In this document: positions 29,358 to 38,722 of the stretch, one piece after another
Layout of the letters: each line of letters begins with the position of its first letter
How positions within the stretch are numbered: the first letter of the stretch is position 1
Origin: CAISCU01 sp051861545
GTDB taxonomy: Bacteria > Bacteroidota > Bacteroidia > UKL13-3
NCBI GenBank assembly: GCA_051861545.1
Contig: JBIMKP010000002.1
Location: forward strand, 62,001 to 126,000
Reading direction: 5' to 3'
DNA: 64,000 nucleotides
Notes under the pieces: model-generated
Seen by the model: only the letters and a program-made list of their open reading frames with translations
The model's database searches: none
What the model was told of the DNA's origin: nothing
Program-made: the position numbers and the translations under genes

Positions 29358-30116
29358 GTGCACTTAAGTATATTAAAACAACTTCAGCAAAATCCGCTTA
29401 AAAAACTTGCGGTTCTTATCGACCCAGATAGTTTAAGTGGGGAGGAAGCCGTTAATACTCTCATAGCTCATTGCAATAGTGCAGAGGTAGATTTAATTCT
29501 GGTTGGTGGTAGTTTAATCACCAATGGATTTTGGAATGATTGTGTAAGTACAATCAAAAAACTAACTGATATTCCTGTCATCTTGTTTCCGGGTAATTTA
29601 ATGCAAACGCACGATGAAGCAGATGCTATTCTGTTTTTGAGTATGATATCTGGACGAAATCCCGACTTATTAATAGGTAAACATGTTTTAGCCGCACCTG
29701 GCTTAAAAAAATCTGGTGTTGAGGTTATTCCAACTGGTTATATGATTGTTGATGGTGGAAAAATTACAAGTGTTATGTACATGAGTAATACTACTCCAAT
29801 TCCACATGATAAAAATAATATTGCGGTAAGCACAGCAATGGCTGGAGAAATGCTTGGTTTACAAGTAATTTATATGGATGCAGGAAGTGGTGCCAATCAA
29901 CCCATTTCAAATAGCATGGTGAAAGATGTAAAATCAGCAGTGAATTTACCTGTTTTTGTTGGTGGTGGAATTAGAACGCCTCAACAAGCAATAGATATTT
30001 GTAAAGCTGGAGCAGATGTAGTAGTGGTTGGAAATGCAATTGAGGCAAATCCTAAACTCGTTTATGAATTAAGCGAGGCTGTACATTCACTTAATTTAGC
30101 AATGGCTACAAAATAA
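29358..30116 (+). CDS. geranylgeranylglyceryl/heptaprenylglyceryl phosphate synthase family protein
   Basis: 252 residues with a PcrB/GGGPS TIM barrel. It joins a polyprenyl diphosphate to sn-glycerol-1-phosphate through an ether bond. Motifs: AVLIDPDSL at the N-terminus (metal/substrate site), GNLMQTHDEADAILFLSMISGRNP, YMDAGSGANQPISNSMV (phosphate-binding) and VFVGGGIRTPQQA. Archaea use this reaction for membrane lipids; bacterial homologues, including a Bacteroidota group, are known, with product chain length differing. The start is GTG, giving the conserved N-terminus. A terminator shared with the convergent lipoprotein gene follows. Confidence 0.9.
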   Translation: MHLSILKQLQQNPLKKLAVLIDPDSLSGEEAVNTLIAHCNSAEVDLILVGGSLITNGFWNDCVSTIKKLTDIPVILFPGNLMQTHDEADAILFLSMISGRNPDLLIGKHVLAAPGLKKSGVEVIPTGYMIVDGGKITSVMYMSNTTPIPHDKNNIAVSTAMAGEMLGLQVIYMDAGSGANQPISNSMVKDVKSAVNLPVFVGGGIRTPQQAIDICKAGADVVVVGNAIEANPKLVYELSEAVHSLNLAMATK

Positions 30117-30145
30117 AATAGCTGTCATTTTCATAACAGCTATTT
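30116..30145. terminator. bidirectional terminator
   Basis: AAATAGCTGT pairs with ACAGCTATTT over a 10-nt loop between two convergent genes. It has A-runs on one side and T-runs on the other, so it can act on both strands. Confidence 0.75.
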
Positions 30146-30164
30146 AAAATAAGTTTTCTATATA

Positions 30165-30368
30165 CTATAAAGAATCATCTTCAATAACAGTACCCGTTGA
30201 ATCCATTAATGCATTGATTGCTTGTTCAAGAGAATCCATTGCAGCTTGGTCTTTTTTTAGTTGGTCTTCAACTGCTGTTTCTTCAGTTTTGTCTAATTTG
30301 GGCTCACCACCACACGATACACTCATTAAACCTAAAGCTAATAAAGAAACGAAAAGAACTTTTTTCAT
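30165..30368 (-). CDS. small lipoprotein
   Basis: 67 residues with a clear lipobox (LLALGLMSVSCGG, Cys19). The mature part is very acidic and helical (KTEETAVEDQLKKDQAAMDSLEQAINALMDS), so it may form a short coiled coil on a membrane. No known function. Its size, lipobox and own terminator support a real gene. Confidence 0.75.
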   Translation of the reverse strand: MKKVLFVSLLALGLMSVSCGGEPKLDKTEETAVEDQLKKDQAAMDSLEQAINALMDSTGTVIEDDSL

Positions 30369-30500
30369 ATTGTTATATTTTATTATTGTGAACGATTGAA
30401 AATGGCAAAACTGATTTGTTTTACTTTTTCCAAATATAAGATTCTCAGTAAAAAATAAATCTGCTTAAAAATATTTTTTCAATTTTGCTGATTCAAACCC

Positions 30501-31223
30501 TTATCTCAATACAAAATTCTGTCCCAAATATACCTTTCTTACCATTTCATCATCTGCTAGTTCCTGAGCAGTTCCGGCTTTCAAAATTTTTCCTTCAAAC
30601 AACAAATAGGCTCTATCAACAATCGATAATGTTTCATGCACATTATGGTCTGTAATAAGGATACCAATATTTTTATGTTTCAGTTTGGCAACAATTTGCT
30701 GAATATCCTCAACTGCTATTGGGTCGATACCTGCAAATGGTTCATCAAGTAAAATAAATTTAGGATTTACTGCAAGTGCTCTTGCAATCTCTGTTCTGCG
30801 TCTTTCACCTCCACTTAAAACATTACCCATGCTTTTTCTTACCCTGTTTAAACCAAATTCCTCCATTAAAGACTCCAGCTTATCAGCTTGTTCTTGTTTG
30901 CTTAAAGGTGTCATTTCTAAAACAGCCTTTACATTGTCTTCAACAGATAAAGTTCTGAAAATAGATGCTTCTTGTGCCAAATATCCTAATCCTTTTTGGG
31001 CTCTTCTATACATTGGGAGATTGGTGATTTCTTCGTTTTCAAGAAATACCTTACCCTCGTCAGGTTTAATTAATCCAACAGTCATGTAAAATGTAGTGGT
31101 TTTACCTGCTCCATTTGGACCAAGTAAGCCCACACATTCGCCTTGTTCCACTTCAATTGAAACATTATTTACAACGGTTCTTTTTTTATAGCGTTTTACA
31201 AGGTTTTCACTGCGTAATTTCAT
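30501..31223 (-). CDS. lptB: LPS export ABC transporter ATP-binding protein
   Basis: 240 residues, the cytoplasmic ATPase of the Lpt machinery that moves lipopolysaccharide to the outer membrane. Walker A GPNGAGKTTT (35-44), Q-loop LGYLAQEASIFR, signature LSGGERRRTEIARAL, Walker B FILLDEPFAGIDP and H-loop ITDHNVHETL are all present; the EASIFRTLSVEDNV segment is specific for LptB. It is separated from lptFG and lptC, which are not in the window. The upstream neighbour on the same strand is purF. Confidence 0.93.
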   Translation of the reverse strand: MKLRSENLVKRYKKRTVVNNVSIEVEQGECVGLLGPNGAGKTTTFYMTVGLIKPDEGKVFLENEEITNLPMYRRAQKGLGYLAQEASIFRTLSVEDNVKAVLEMTPLSKQEQADKLESLMEEFGLNRVRKSMGNVLSGGERRRTEIARALAVNPKFILLDEPFAGIDPIAVEDIQQIVAKLKHKNIGILITDHNVHETLSIVDRAYLLFEGKILKAGTAQELADDEMVRKVYLGQNFVLR

Positions 31224-31263
31224 GTTGTTGTATTTTGGTTTTTTATCAGCAAGAATAATACCA

Positions 31264-33159
31264 TTAATAAGCTCTTCCCGATTTACCTTCCATAAAATTG
31301 ATAAATGCTTTATTTACAACTTTGGTTCCGCCAGGAGTTGGGTAATTTCCACTGAAATACCAATCACCACTGTGGTTCGGACAAGCTTCATGAAGGCCAT
31401 CTAATGTTTGATAAATCACATCAACCTCTGCATGAATATCAGTAGGAGTAATAATTTCAGCTATTTTTTTGCTGATTTCATCATCAGTAAAATGCGCATA
31501 TAAACTTTGAACATGATTCAGCATTTCTTCTTTAGGAAGATTTTCTTGTGCTTTACACAATTGATAAACCTCCTCTAATCTGTGAGCCATATTTCTTTCT
31601 TTGATGAGCGCAACCATTGCCTGAAATGCAACGAAATCATTCATCTTACTCATATCAATTCCATAACAATCAGGATACCTGATTTGTGGAGATGATGATA
31701 CGATGATAATTTTCTTCGGATGTAATCGGTCAAGAATTCTTAAGATACTAGTTTTTAATGTGGTTCCTCTAACAATTGAATCATCTATTACAACAAGCGT
31801 ATCTACATCATTATTAATGATACCATAGGTAACATCATACACATGGGCAACCATGTCTTCTCTATGCGCATCATCAGTAATAAAAGTACGTAGTTTTGCG
31901 TCTTTTACTGCTAATCGCTCTCTTCTAGGTCTAACTGCTAAAATTTCTTTAAGTTTTTCAGGATCTAAATCTGCACCTAGTTTTTTTATCTCATTTATTT
32001 TCCAAGTATCTAATAGGTCAATAATTCCATCAACCATGCCATAAAATGCAACGGCGGCGGTATTAGGAATGTATGAGAAAACTGTGTTTTTGAAATCATA
32101 ATTTACTGCTTCCATAATTTTTGGTCCCAGTATATAACCTAATTGTTTTCTCTCTTTGTAAATTTCTCTATCATTACCTCTAGAGAAATAAATTCGTTCA
32201 AAAGAACATGATTTTTTCTCTCCTGGCGGGATGATATTTACTTCTTCGATTTTACCAGATTTGTACATCACCAAGGCATTACCTGGACCCAATTCTTTTA
32301 CATCTTTATAGGCGATGTTAAAGCCAGTCATAATTGCTGGTTTCTCACTGGTAACTACACAAATTTCATCGTTTTGGTAATAAAAACATGGACGGATTCC
32401 ATTAGGGTCTCTCACCACAAATGCATCTCCATGTCCAATCATACCTGCCATCACATATCCACCATCTGCATCTCTTAATGAGCGTTTTAGAATGGTTTCT
32501 AAATTGGTGTTTTCGGCAATTAAATGAGTAATTTCCTGGTTACTATGTCCTTTATCTTTAAAATGGTCGAAATTTTTCTGAACATCTTCATCTAAAAAAT
32601 GCCCCATTTTTTCTAACATGGTAACTGTATCGGCTTTTTCTCTAGGATGTTGACCTAATTCAATTAGCAAATCAAATAATTCATCAACATTGGTAAGATT
32701 AAAATTTCCGGCAAGCATTAAATTTCTGCTCATCCAGTTATTTTCTCTAATAAAAGGATGGCACAAATCTTTGCTATTACCACCATGCGTTCCGTATCTA
32801 AGGTGACCTAAATACAATTCACCAACAAAAGGAGCATGTTTTTTTAAGTAATCTGCATCTTTTGTTTGAGAAGAACTTCCTGATTTTGAGATTTTAGAAG
32901 AAACTTTATCGAAAATTTCAGCAATTGCACTGCTGCCATTTGCTCTTTGTCTAAAAATGTAGTTTTCGCCTGGTTCTGGGTCAAATTTTATTACCCCAAG
33001 ACCTGCGCCGTCTTGACCTCTGTTGTGTTGTTTTTCCATCAACAGGTACAATTTTTTCAAGCCGTAAAGCGAAGAGCCATATTTTTCCTGGTAAAAGGAA
33101 AGTGGCTTCAAGAGACGGATCATTGCAATTCCGCACTCGTGTTTAATAGGATCACTCAT
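31264..33159 (-). CDS. purF: amidophosphoribosyltransferase
   Basis: 631 residues, longer than the ~505 of the E. coli enzyme. Catalyses the first step of purine synthesis: PRPP plus glutamine to phosphoribosylamine. The class II glutaminase begins with CGIAMIRL at Cys9, preceded by SDPIKHE, and contains HLRYGTHGG and GNFNLTN. The PRPP-binding motif VVIDDSIVRGTT is at about residues 455-466. The extra length comes from insertions and a C-terminal extension, as seen in other Bacteroidota PurF-like proteins. Maturation to expose Cys9 would need removal of eight residues. Confidence 0.88.
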   Translation of the reverse strand: MSDPIKHECGIAMIRLLKPLSFYQEKYGSSLYGLKKLYLLMEKQHNRGQDGAGLGVIKFDPEPGENYIFRQRANGSSAIAEIFDKVSSKISKSGSSSQTKDADYLKKHAPFVGELYLGHLRYGTHGGNSKDLCHPFIRENNWMSRNLMLAGNFNLTNVDELFDLLIELGQHPREKADTVTMLEKMGHFLDEDVQKNFDHFKDKGHSNQEITHLIAENTNLETILKRSLRDADGGYVMAGMIGHGDAFVVRDPNGIRPCFYYQNDEICVVTSEKPAIMTGFNIAYKDVKELGPGNALVMYKSGKIEEVNIIPPGEKKSCSFERIYFSRGNDREIYKERKQLGYILGPKIMEAVNYDFKNTVFSYIPNTAAVAFYGMVDGIIDLLDTWKINEIKKLGADLDPEKLKEILAVRPRRERLAVKDAKLRTFITDDAHREDMVAHVYDVTYGIINNDVDTLVVIDDSIVRGTTLKTSILRILDRLHPKKIIIVSSSPQIRYPDCYGIDMSKMNDFVAFQAMVALIKERNMAHRLEEVYQLCKAQENLPKEEMLNHVQSLYAHFTDDEISKKIAEIITPTDIHAEVDVIYQTLDGLHEACPNHSGDWYFSGNYPTPGGTKVVNKAFINFMEGKSGRAY

Positions 33160-33181
33160 AAAATGGAACCGCGAAGTTAAG

Positions 33182-33189
33182 CAAATTTA
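33182..33189 (-). promoter_or_regulatory. possible purF promoter -7 element
   Basis: On the minus strand TAAATTTG (TAnnTTTG) lies 22 bp before the purF ATG; an ATTGG about 16 bp further upstream could be the -33 box. The upstream box falls inside the end of the thioredoxin gene. Confidence 0.4.
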
Positions 33190-33208
33190 AGCGCAGGCAT
33201 CAAACCAA

Positions 33209-33667
33209 TTATTTATATTCCTTTAAAACATGGTCTAAAACCTGCGTAAAGGTTGCTGGGTCTCTATAACCAGGGTCTAAAAAAATACTTTTTTTGTTGG
33301 GATGTATAAAATAGGTAGTTGGAAATCCTGTAGATTCTCCTCTGCTAATTTGGGCATAAAAGTCGCGGGCAGAATATTCTTGACTGTCAACCTTGTAGGT
33401 TAGATTGCTTAATTCAGGATTAAATTTTACAACAATAAAATCTTTGTTTAATTTTTTAATGATATCAGGATTTGCATAAGTATCCCTGTCCATTTTTTTG
33501 CACCAGCCGCACCAATCAGTATAGGCATCAACCAATATTATTTTGCCACTTTTTTTCGCTAAAGGATAACCTTCATTCCAAGAGTACCATTTTAGGGTTT
33601 CAGTTGGTGGATTTTGAAAGCTGCTGGAAATAAAAAGTATAATAAGACCTAAAAATATATTCTTCAT
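33209..33667 (-). CDS. periplasmic thioredoxin-like protein
   Basis: 152 residues with a signal peptide (IFLGLIILFISSSF). The thioredoxin fold has a CGWC redox pair at 53-56 in DAYTDWCGWCKKMD, and later the cis-Pro region GFPTTYFI. It is a DsbD-gamma/thioredoxin_7-type exported thiol-disulfide protein that would keep envelope proteins reduced. The gene lies between purF and a hydrolase on the same strand. Confidence 0.85.
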   Translation of the reverse strand: MKNIFLGLIILFISSSFQNPPTETLKWYSWNEGYPLAKKSGKIILVDAYTDWCGWCKKMDRDTYANPDIIKKLNKDFIVVKFNPELSNLTYKVDSQEYSARDFYAQISRGESTGFPTTYFIHPNKKSIFLDPGYRDPATFTQVLDHVLKEYK

Positions 33668-33704
33668 AAAATTACATTTTCAAAATAAACTACAATAATC
33701 ATAC

Positions 33705-34403
33705 CTAAGCTGAAAGGAAAAAATAACGAATCTCGGCTGCAATACGTTCTGGGTTAATTTTTTCGAATGAATGTGCTGCATTTGGAACCACCCAAAGTCT
33801 GGAATTCGATAGTATTTTATAAACTTTTATGGTTTCGTTTAAACTACTCGTAGTGTCTCTGTCGCCAATTCCCAAAAGTACAGGATGTTGAATTTGTTTT
33901 AATTCATCCTCACTCATCACAATGGTTTCCGAAAGTTTTTTCATCATATCACTGGTGCTGGCAAGTAAATTTTTCCAGATATTCATTCCATGCAAAACCA
34001 TTAAGTTATTGGCAAATGCAGGAATTTTCTCTAACATTTTCTCAGGATCTAAAAAGCCGGTTTCTTTTGCAGTAGTAATTGGGTCCCAATTGAATTTTAC
34101 GTTGAGAGTGAAAATTTGCTTGACTCTTTGTGGGTGTTTGTGAGCAAAATACATGGCAGCATATCCTCCCATACTAAATCCGAAAAGATGGGTTTGTTCA
34201 ATATTGTTTTTATTGAGATAGCTTAAAATAGCTTGTGAAAACTCTTCAAATGTTAATCCACTTGCTGGAATTAACTCCCCACCATGGCCGGGTAAATTAA
34301 TAGCATGACAATCAAACTGCTCGTTTAATAGAGAAATTAGCTGCGTAAACTGAGATTTAGAAGCCAAAGCACCATGTATAAATAAAATAGATTCTTTTTT
34401 CAT
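33705..34403 (-). CDS. alpha/beta hydrolase
   Basis: About 232 residues from the start MKKESILFIHG; an in-frame ATG ten residues earlier is possible. The fold is indicated by the oxyanion-hole stretch FIHGALASK, the nucleophile elbow GFSMGGYAA (Ser), the acid region LGIGDRDTTSSL and the histidine segment VVPNAAHSFEKI. It is the MhpC/BioH-like carboxylesterase group, cytosolic with no signal peptide. The substrate is not predictable. Confidence 0.83.
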   Translation of the reverse strand: MKKESILFIHGALASKSQFTQLISLLNEQFDCHAINLPGHGGELIPASGLTFEEFSQAILSYLNKNNIEQTHLFGFSMGGYAAMYFAHKHPQRVKQIFTLNVKFNWDPITTAKETGFLDPEKMLEKIPAFANNLMVLHGMNIWKNLLASTSDMMKKLSETIVMSEDELKQIQHPVLLGIGDRDTTSSLNETIKVYKILSNSRLWVVPNAAHSFEKINPERIAAEIRYFFLSA

Positions 34404-34570
34404 AGAATGAGGTTTAATCATCAAAGTAAACAAAAAATAGACAATAGAAAATTCAAATTATGATTTTACAGGATTTTTGATTGATTTTTTTCGTTTTGAA
34501 AGATTTGATTTCCATGGACTTACTGAGCGAATTGGTGTTTTTCATCAACAAGAAAAAGGAAGAGAAAAAA

Positions 34571-36619
34571 ATGATTGATGAAAGCTTACTTTTGCGGGGT
34601 ATGATTCAATATAATAGAAAACATTACAGCAACGAAGAAATTGCAAATCTTTATAAAGCCATTATAAAACCTAGAATGATAGAAGAGAAGATGTTAATTC
34701 TTCTTCGTCAGGGAAAGGTGAGTAAATGGTTTTCAGGAATTGGTCAGGAAGCCATTAGTATTGGAACTGTAATGGCTTTACACAAGGATGAATATATTTT
34801 ACCACTACACAGAAACTTAGGTATTTTTACTGGAAGAGATATTCCATTTGCCAAATTGTTTTCGCAATGGCAAGGCAAAATGAATGGTTTTTCTAAAGGA
34901 AGAGAGCGTTCATTTCACTTTGGAACAAACGAATACCATATTGTTGGAATGATTTCTCATTTAGGTGCTATGTTGGGAGTTGCCGATGGAATTGCATTGG
35001 CCGGTATGTTAAAAAATGAGAAAAAAGTAACTGTAGTTTTTAGTGGTGATGGTGGTGCGAGTGAAGGTGATTTTCATGAAGCTTTGAATACTGCTGCAGT
35101 TTGGCAATTACCTGTTATCTTTTTGATTGAAAACAATGGTTATGGATTATCAACTCCATCAAACGAACAATTCCGTTTTAAAAGTTTTACAGATAAAGGA
35201 ATTGGTTATGGCATGGAAGCTTATAAAATTGATGGAAACAACCTGCTTGAAGTCTATGATACTGTAAATAACCTTGCAGAATCTATTCGTTCAAAACCAA
35301 GACCAGTTATTTTGGAATGTATGACATTCAGAATGCGTGGTCATGAGGAAGCTTCAGGCACTAAATATGTACCTCAAGAATTGTTTGATATTTGGGCGAA
35401 AAAAGATCCTGTAAGTAATTTCGAAAAGTTTGTACTTGAATACGGAATTTTAGATGAGCAGGATATTGCAGCCATCAAAGCAGAAATAAAAGATGAAATT
35501 GATTCTGGTGTTGAAGCCGTTTTAAATGAACCTGAAATTATTCCTGATACAGCAACAGAAATGGCTGATGTTTATATGGAATATAAGCCTGATGTTATAC
35601 CAAGTCATGGACATTTACAACATGTAGTTCATGCGCCTGAAACTGAAGCAAAATCGAAAAAACGTTATGTAGATGCAATTAGCGATGGATTAAAACAAGC
35701 CATGCAAAAACATGATAACTTGGTTTTAATGGGTCAGGATATTGCAGATTATGGAGGAGTTTTTAAAATTACTCAGGGCTTTTTAGAAGAATTTGGAAGA
35801 GGAAGAGTAAGAAATACGCCTTTGTGTGAAAGTGCAATTATTGGTGCAGGATATGGTTTATCAATCAAAGGAATGAAAGCCATGGTTGAAATGCAATTTG
35901 CCGATTTTGTAAGTGTTGGATTTAATCAAATAGTAAATAATCTTGCAAAGAGTCATTACCGTTGGGGTCAAAATGCCGATGTAGTTGTACGTATGCCAAC
36001 AGGCGCAGGAGTAGGAGCAGGGCCATTTCATTCGCAAAGTAATGAGGCTTGGTTTTTTCATGTTGCAGGATTAAAAATTGTTTATCCTTCAACACCATCA
36101 GATGCAAAAGGATTGATTACAGCAGCAATTGAAGATCCAAATCCTGTAATGTTTTTTGAACACAAAGTGCTTTATAGAAATGTAGAATTGGAAGAGGATG
36201 TATATGATGATTATTATTCACTTTCAATTGGTGAAGCCAGAAAAGTAAGAGATGGAAATGATGTATCAATTATAACTTACGGAGCCGGAGTTCATTGGGC
36301 AAGTAGTCATGTAGAAAAAGCAGGTATTGATGCAGATATTATCGACCTAAGAACATTGTTGCCATGGGATAAAGAAGCAGTTGAAGCCAGTGTAAGAAAA
36401 ACAGGTAAGGTTATTATTTTACATGAAGATACTTATACAGGTGGAATTGGTGCAGAGATTGCGGCACATATTGGTAGACATTGTTTTACATACTTAGATG
36501 CACCGGTAGTTAGAACAGCAAGTTTAGATACACCTGTTCCATTTAATATGGATTTGGAGCAGAACTTTTTACCAAAAGATAGGTTTGCAAAAGATTTGGA
36601 AGACTTGTTGAATTATTAG
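34571..36619 (+). CDS. 2-oxoacid dehydrogenase E1 with fused alpha and beta subunits (branched-chain type)
   Basis: About 682 residues. The alpha half (about 1-300) has RMIEEKMLILLRQGKVSKWFSGIGQEA and the TPP motif GDGGASEGDFHEALNTAAVWQLPVIFLIENN. The beta half begins near 350 with RYVDAISDGLKQAM and contains MGQDIADYGGVFKIT, RVRNTPLCESAIIGAGYGLSIKGMKA and PTGAGVGAGPFHSQS. Fusion of both subunits is common for Bacteroidota branched-chain 2-oxoacid dehydrogenases, which decarboxylate branched-chain oxoacids for the E2 carrier. The start chosen is ATG 34571, preceded by aggaagag; ATG 34514 and TTG 34481 are alternatives. Confidence 0.88.
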   Translation: MIDESLLLRGMIQYNRKHYSNEEIANLYKAIIKPRMIEEKMLILLRQGKVSKWFSGIGQEAISIGTVMALHKDEYILPLHRNLGIFTGRDIPFAKLFSQWQGKMNGFSKGRERSFHFGTNEYHIVGMISHLGAMLGVADGIALAGMLKNEKKVTVVFSGDGGASEGDFHEALNTAAVWQLPVIFLIENNGYGLSTPSNEQFRFKSFTDKGIGYGMEAYKIDGNNLLEVYDTVNNLAESIRSKPRPVILECMTFRMRGHEEASGTKYVPQELFDIWAKKDPVSNFEKFVLEYGILDEQDIAAIKAEIKDEIDSGVEAVLNEPEIIPDTATEMADVYMEYKPDVIPSHGHLQHVVHAPETEAKSKKRYVDAISDGLKQAMQKHDNLVLMGQDIADYGGVFKITQGFLEEFGRGRVRNTPLCESAIIGAGYGLSIKGMKAMVEMQFADFVSVGFNQIVNNLAKSHYRWGQNADVVVRMPTGAGVGAGPFHSQSNEAWFFHVAGLKIVYPSTPSDAKGLITAAIEDPNPVMFFEHKVLYRNVELEEDVYDDYYSLSIGEARKVRDGNDVSIITYGAGVHWASSHVEKAGIDADIIDLRTLLPWDKEAVEASVRKTGKVIILHEDTYTGGIGAEIAAHIGRHCFTYLDAPVVRTASLDTPVPFNMDLEQNFLPKDRFAKDLEDLLNY

Positions 36620-36633
36620 TTAAACAAGGACAT

Positions 36634-36673
36634 AAAAAAAAGCGGCTTTGGAATTTCCAAAGCCGCTTTTTTG
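36634..36673. terminator. strong bidirectional terminator
   Basis: AAAAAAAGCGGCTTTGGAA pairs with TTTCCAAAGCCGCTTTTTT, a 16-18-bp stem with A/T runs on both sides. It ends the E1 gene (+) and the CheY-like gene (-). Confidence 0.88.
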
Positions 36674-36688
36674 TTGAACTATTTTGAA

Positions 36689-37051
36689 TTAACTCAAAGC
36701 ATTATCCAAAGCATCTTTAACCAATTGAGGAGTGAAAGGTTTGCTGATAAAGCCATAAGCTTTTGCTGCTGCTACTCTTTTAAATGTTTCACTGTCTTTG
36801 TGATTTCCTGAGGTGAAAACTACACGTGCATTTCCTCCAAGAAGTGAACTGGTATCAATACCATCCAATTTCCCTTCTAAACCAATATCCATTAAAACAA
36901 CATCAAACTTATTGTCTCTTGCTGTATTAATAGCATCAAGTCCGTTGCTTACATGTGAAATATTGTGATAACCTAAACCGTCAAGAATTTTCTTTAAAGA
37001 TTCAAAACTCATGGCATCATCTTCAACTACTAAAATAGGATTGGCTTTCAT
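36689..37051 (-). CDS. single-domain response regulator (CheY-like receiver)
   Basis: 120 residues, receiver domain only. The acidic pocket ED (Glu10-Asp11-Asp12), phospho-acceptor Asp55 in LMDIGLEG, conserved Thr/Ser in VFTSGN and Lys in SKPFTP are all present. No output domain, so it must act by protein contact; the partner kinase is not in this window. It is single-gene, with a strong shared terminator at its end. Confidence 0.88.
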   Translation of the reverse strand: MKANPILVVEDDAMSFESLKKILDGLGYHNISHVSNGLDAINTARDNKFDVVLMDIGLEGKLDGIDTSSLLGGNARVVFTSGNHKDSETFKRVAAAKAYGFISKPFTPQLVKDALDNALS

Positions 37052-37114
37052 AAAAAATAATTTGGTTATGGATTTTGGGGTTTTTCTTATTTCTTCAAAT
37101 ATGAGAAAATATTG

Positions 37115-38020
37115 TTAAGGTTTTAGAATAAATTTCAATAATATGTCTGAATAATTAACAAATCCGTAAGTGGCAGGAATTTCTCCGTGGTCGGCGCCAT
37201 CAATGCGATGCGCTTCTTTATAGGTGCCTCCATGGTTTTTGTAAACTACTTCACCATGGGTTTTAATGCCTAAAAAATTATCATTAATTCCGTGAATCCA
37301 GAAAAAATCTTGTTTTACTTTTTTAATTTCTTCTGCATTATCAATTTTTAAATTGGTGATAAAACTAGAAGGCATATTTAAAACAGCGCCATCTGCTGCC
37401 ATCACAGCTGATGATGCAAAAGGAGCTTCGAGCATTAATTTGTGTGGAGTAAGTGTTCTAGGGCTGGCTGTTAGTTCTGTTGCTGGAGCTGTTCCCATGC
37501 TAAATCCGTATAATAGGAATCTATCATTATTTAAGCCTTTTTCTTTTAACCATTTCATACAGGCATCCACATCTTCATACAAACCTTCTTCAGTAGGAAC
37601 GCCTTCACTTAAACCATAACCTCTATAGTCTAAATACATCACCCCAAAACGGTTTTTACCGCCAATGTTTGCAAGTAATTTGGCTCTTTGCCAGTAAAAA
37701 TCCATATGCCATTTATTGCCATGACAATACAGAATAACAGTATCGGTTGCAATCTTAGAAATGCTACCAATATAAATGGCTTTGATTTGATAAGTTTTGT
37801 TTTCTTTTTTACTGTATGATGAAATATTCATCAGATGAATTAAACTATCAGGAATGGTATAGGATGCATCTAGTTTAAAGTCTTGGTCATTGGTATAATT
37901 ATCTAGTTTATACTCGGTAATTTTATCACTTAAGTTGTAAAAGTTTGAGTCGAGTCGAAGGCAGCTGCTAAAACTAAAAATAGCAAAACATGCCGATATT
38001 AAAAGTAAACTATTTTTCAT
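37115..38020 (-). CDS. lipoprotein alpha/beta hydrolase
   Basis: About 301 residues from MKNSLLLISACFAIFSFSSC, which is a lipoprotein signal; an upstream ATG at 38053 would overlap the next gene by 32 bp. The hydrolase core has DTVILYCHGNKWHMD (oxyanion), LDYRGYGLSEG, the nucleophile elbow LLYGFSMGTAP and a late IDGADHGEIP (His). It resembles the BAAT/dienelactone-like or YqiA-type esterases but is lipid-anchored. The start is two bases before the upstream neighbour's stop, so the two are co-transcribed. Confidence 0.82.
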   Translation of the reverse strand: MKNSLLLISACFAIFSFSSCLRLDSNFYNLSDKITEYKLDNYTNDQDFKLDASYTIPDSLIHLMNISSYSKKENKTYQIKAIYIGSISKIATDTVILYCHGNKWHMDFYWQRAKLLANIGGKNRFGVMYLDYRGYGLSEGVPTEEGLYEDVDACMKWLKEKGLNNDRFLLYGFSMGTAPATELTASPRTLTPHKLMLEAPFASSAVMAADGAVLNMPSSFITNLKIDNAEEIKKVKQDFFWIHGINDNFLGIKTHGEVVYKNHGGTYKEAHRIDGADHGEIPATYGFVNYSDILLKFILKP

Positions 38021-38021
38021 C

Positions 38022-38702
38022 TTAGAATTTTTTAGCAATACTGAAATAAACACCTAAAGCACCTTTGCCTTGAATACCAATATAATCAACCACATTGGGC
38101 TGGTTATTTTTTCCGGGAGCCAGGTATTTGCCTTCTATATTATAAGCCCATTTTTTTGGAGCCCAATTAAAGCCAATATGTGGATTGATTAACCAATGAG
38201 TTTCTTGTGTTTCTCCATGTGCTCTTGTTGAAGAAAGCTCAAACCAATTGGCAGCTCCCAAGTAAACAAAACCTTTTTTAGAGAAGAGGTCTTTGTGAAT
38301 ATTCAAGTCTAATTCTGGCCAGAGTTTTGCATTGGCTTCCCAAGTATCAAAAGCAAAATTTAAAACCGGATTGACACTCAAGCCCAATTGAAGTTTTTCG
38401 TTGGTGTATATCTCTCTGCAAATCCCAATATCAGTTTGAATTACACCAAATAGTAATGAGGTGGTATGTAAACTTCCAAATGCTGTAGTTTTATTATCTA
38501 AACCTCTTGCATACATCACACTTGTAAGTGGAATTGGAATGGGTGCGGAGCCAAATTTTATTAAAGGTCCGCCTAAATTGGCTGTCAGACTTTGTTCGCC
38601 TTTTTCTAATGGTTTTACAATTCTACTTGGTGCACAAGATTGAGCTCCTAGTACAAATAGCATTAAACCATAAATCATAAGAGGTAATTTTGATGCTTTC
38701 AT
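38022..38702 (-). CDS. outer-membrane-type lipoprotein of unknown function
   Basis: 226 residues with a lipobox (LFVLGAQSCAPSR, Cys23). The mature sequence has beta-barrel-like alternation of polar and apolar residues and ends in an aromatic residue (YFSIAKKF). This suggests an outer-membrane small barrel or periplasmic beta-protein. It is co-transcribed with the hydrolase 2 bp downstream. No family recognised. Confidence 0.65.
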   Translation of the reverse strand: MKASKLPLMIYGLMLFVLGAQSCAPSRIVKPLEKGEQSLTANLGGPLIKFGSAPIPIPLTSVMYARGLDNKTTAFGSLHTTSLLFGVIQTDIGICREIYTNEKLQLGLSVNPVLNFAFDTWEANAKLWPELDLNIHKDLFSKKGFVYLGAANWFELSSTRAHGETQETHWLINPHIGFNWAPKKWAYNIEGKYLAPGKNNQPNVVDYIGIQGKGALGVYFSIAKKF

Positions 38703-38722
38703 TTTACTAATATAATAGGTGT

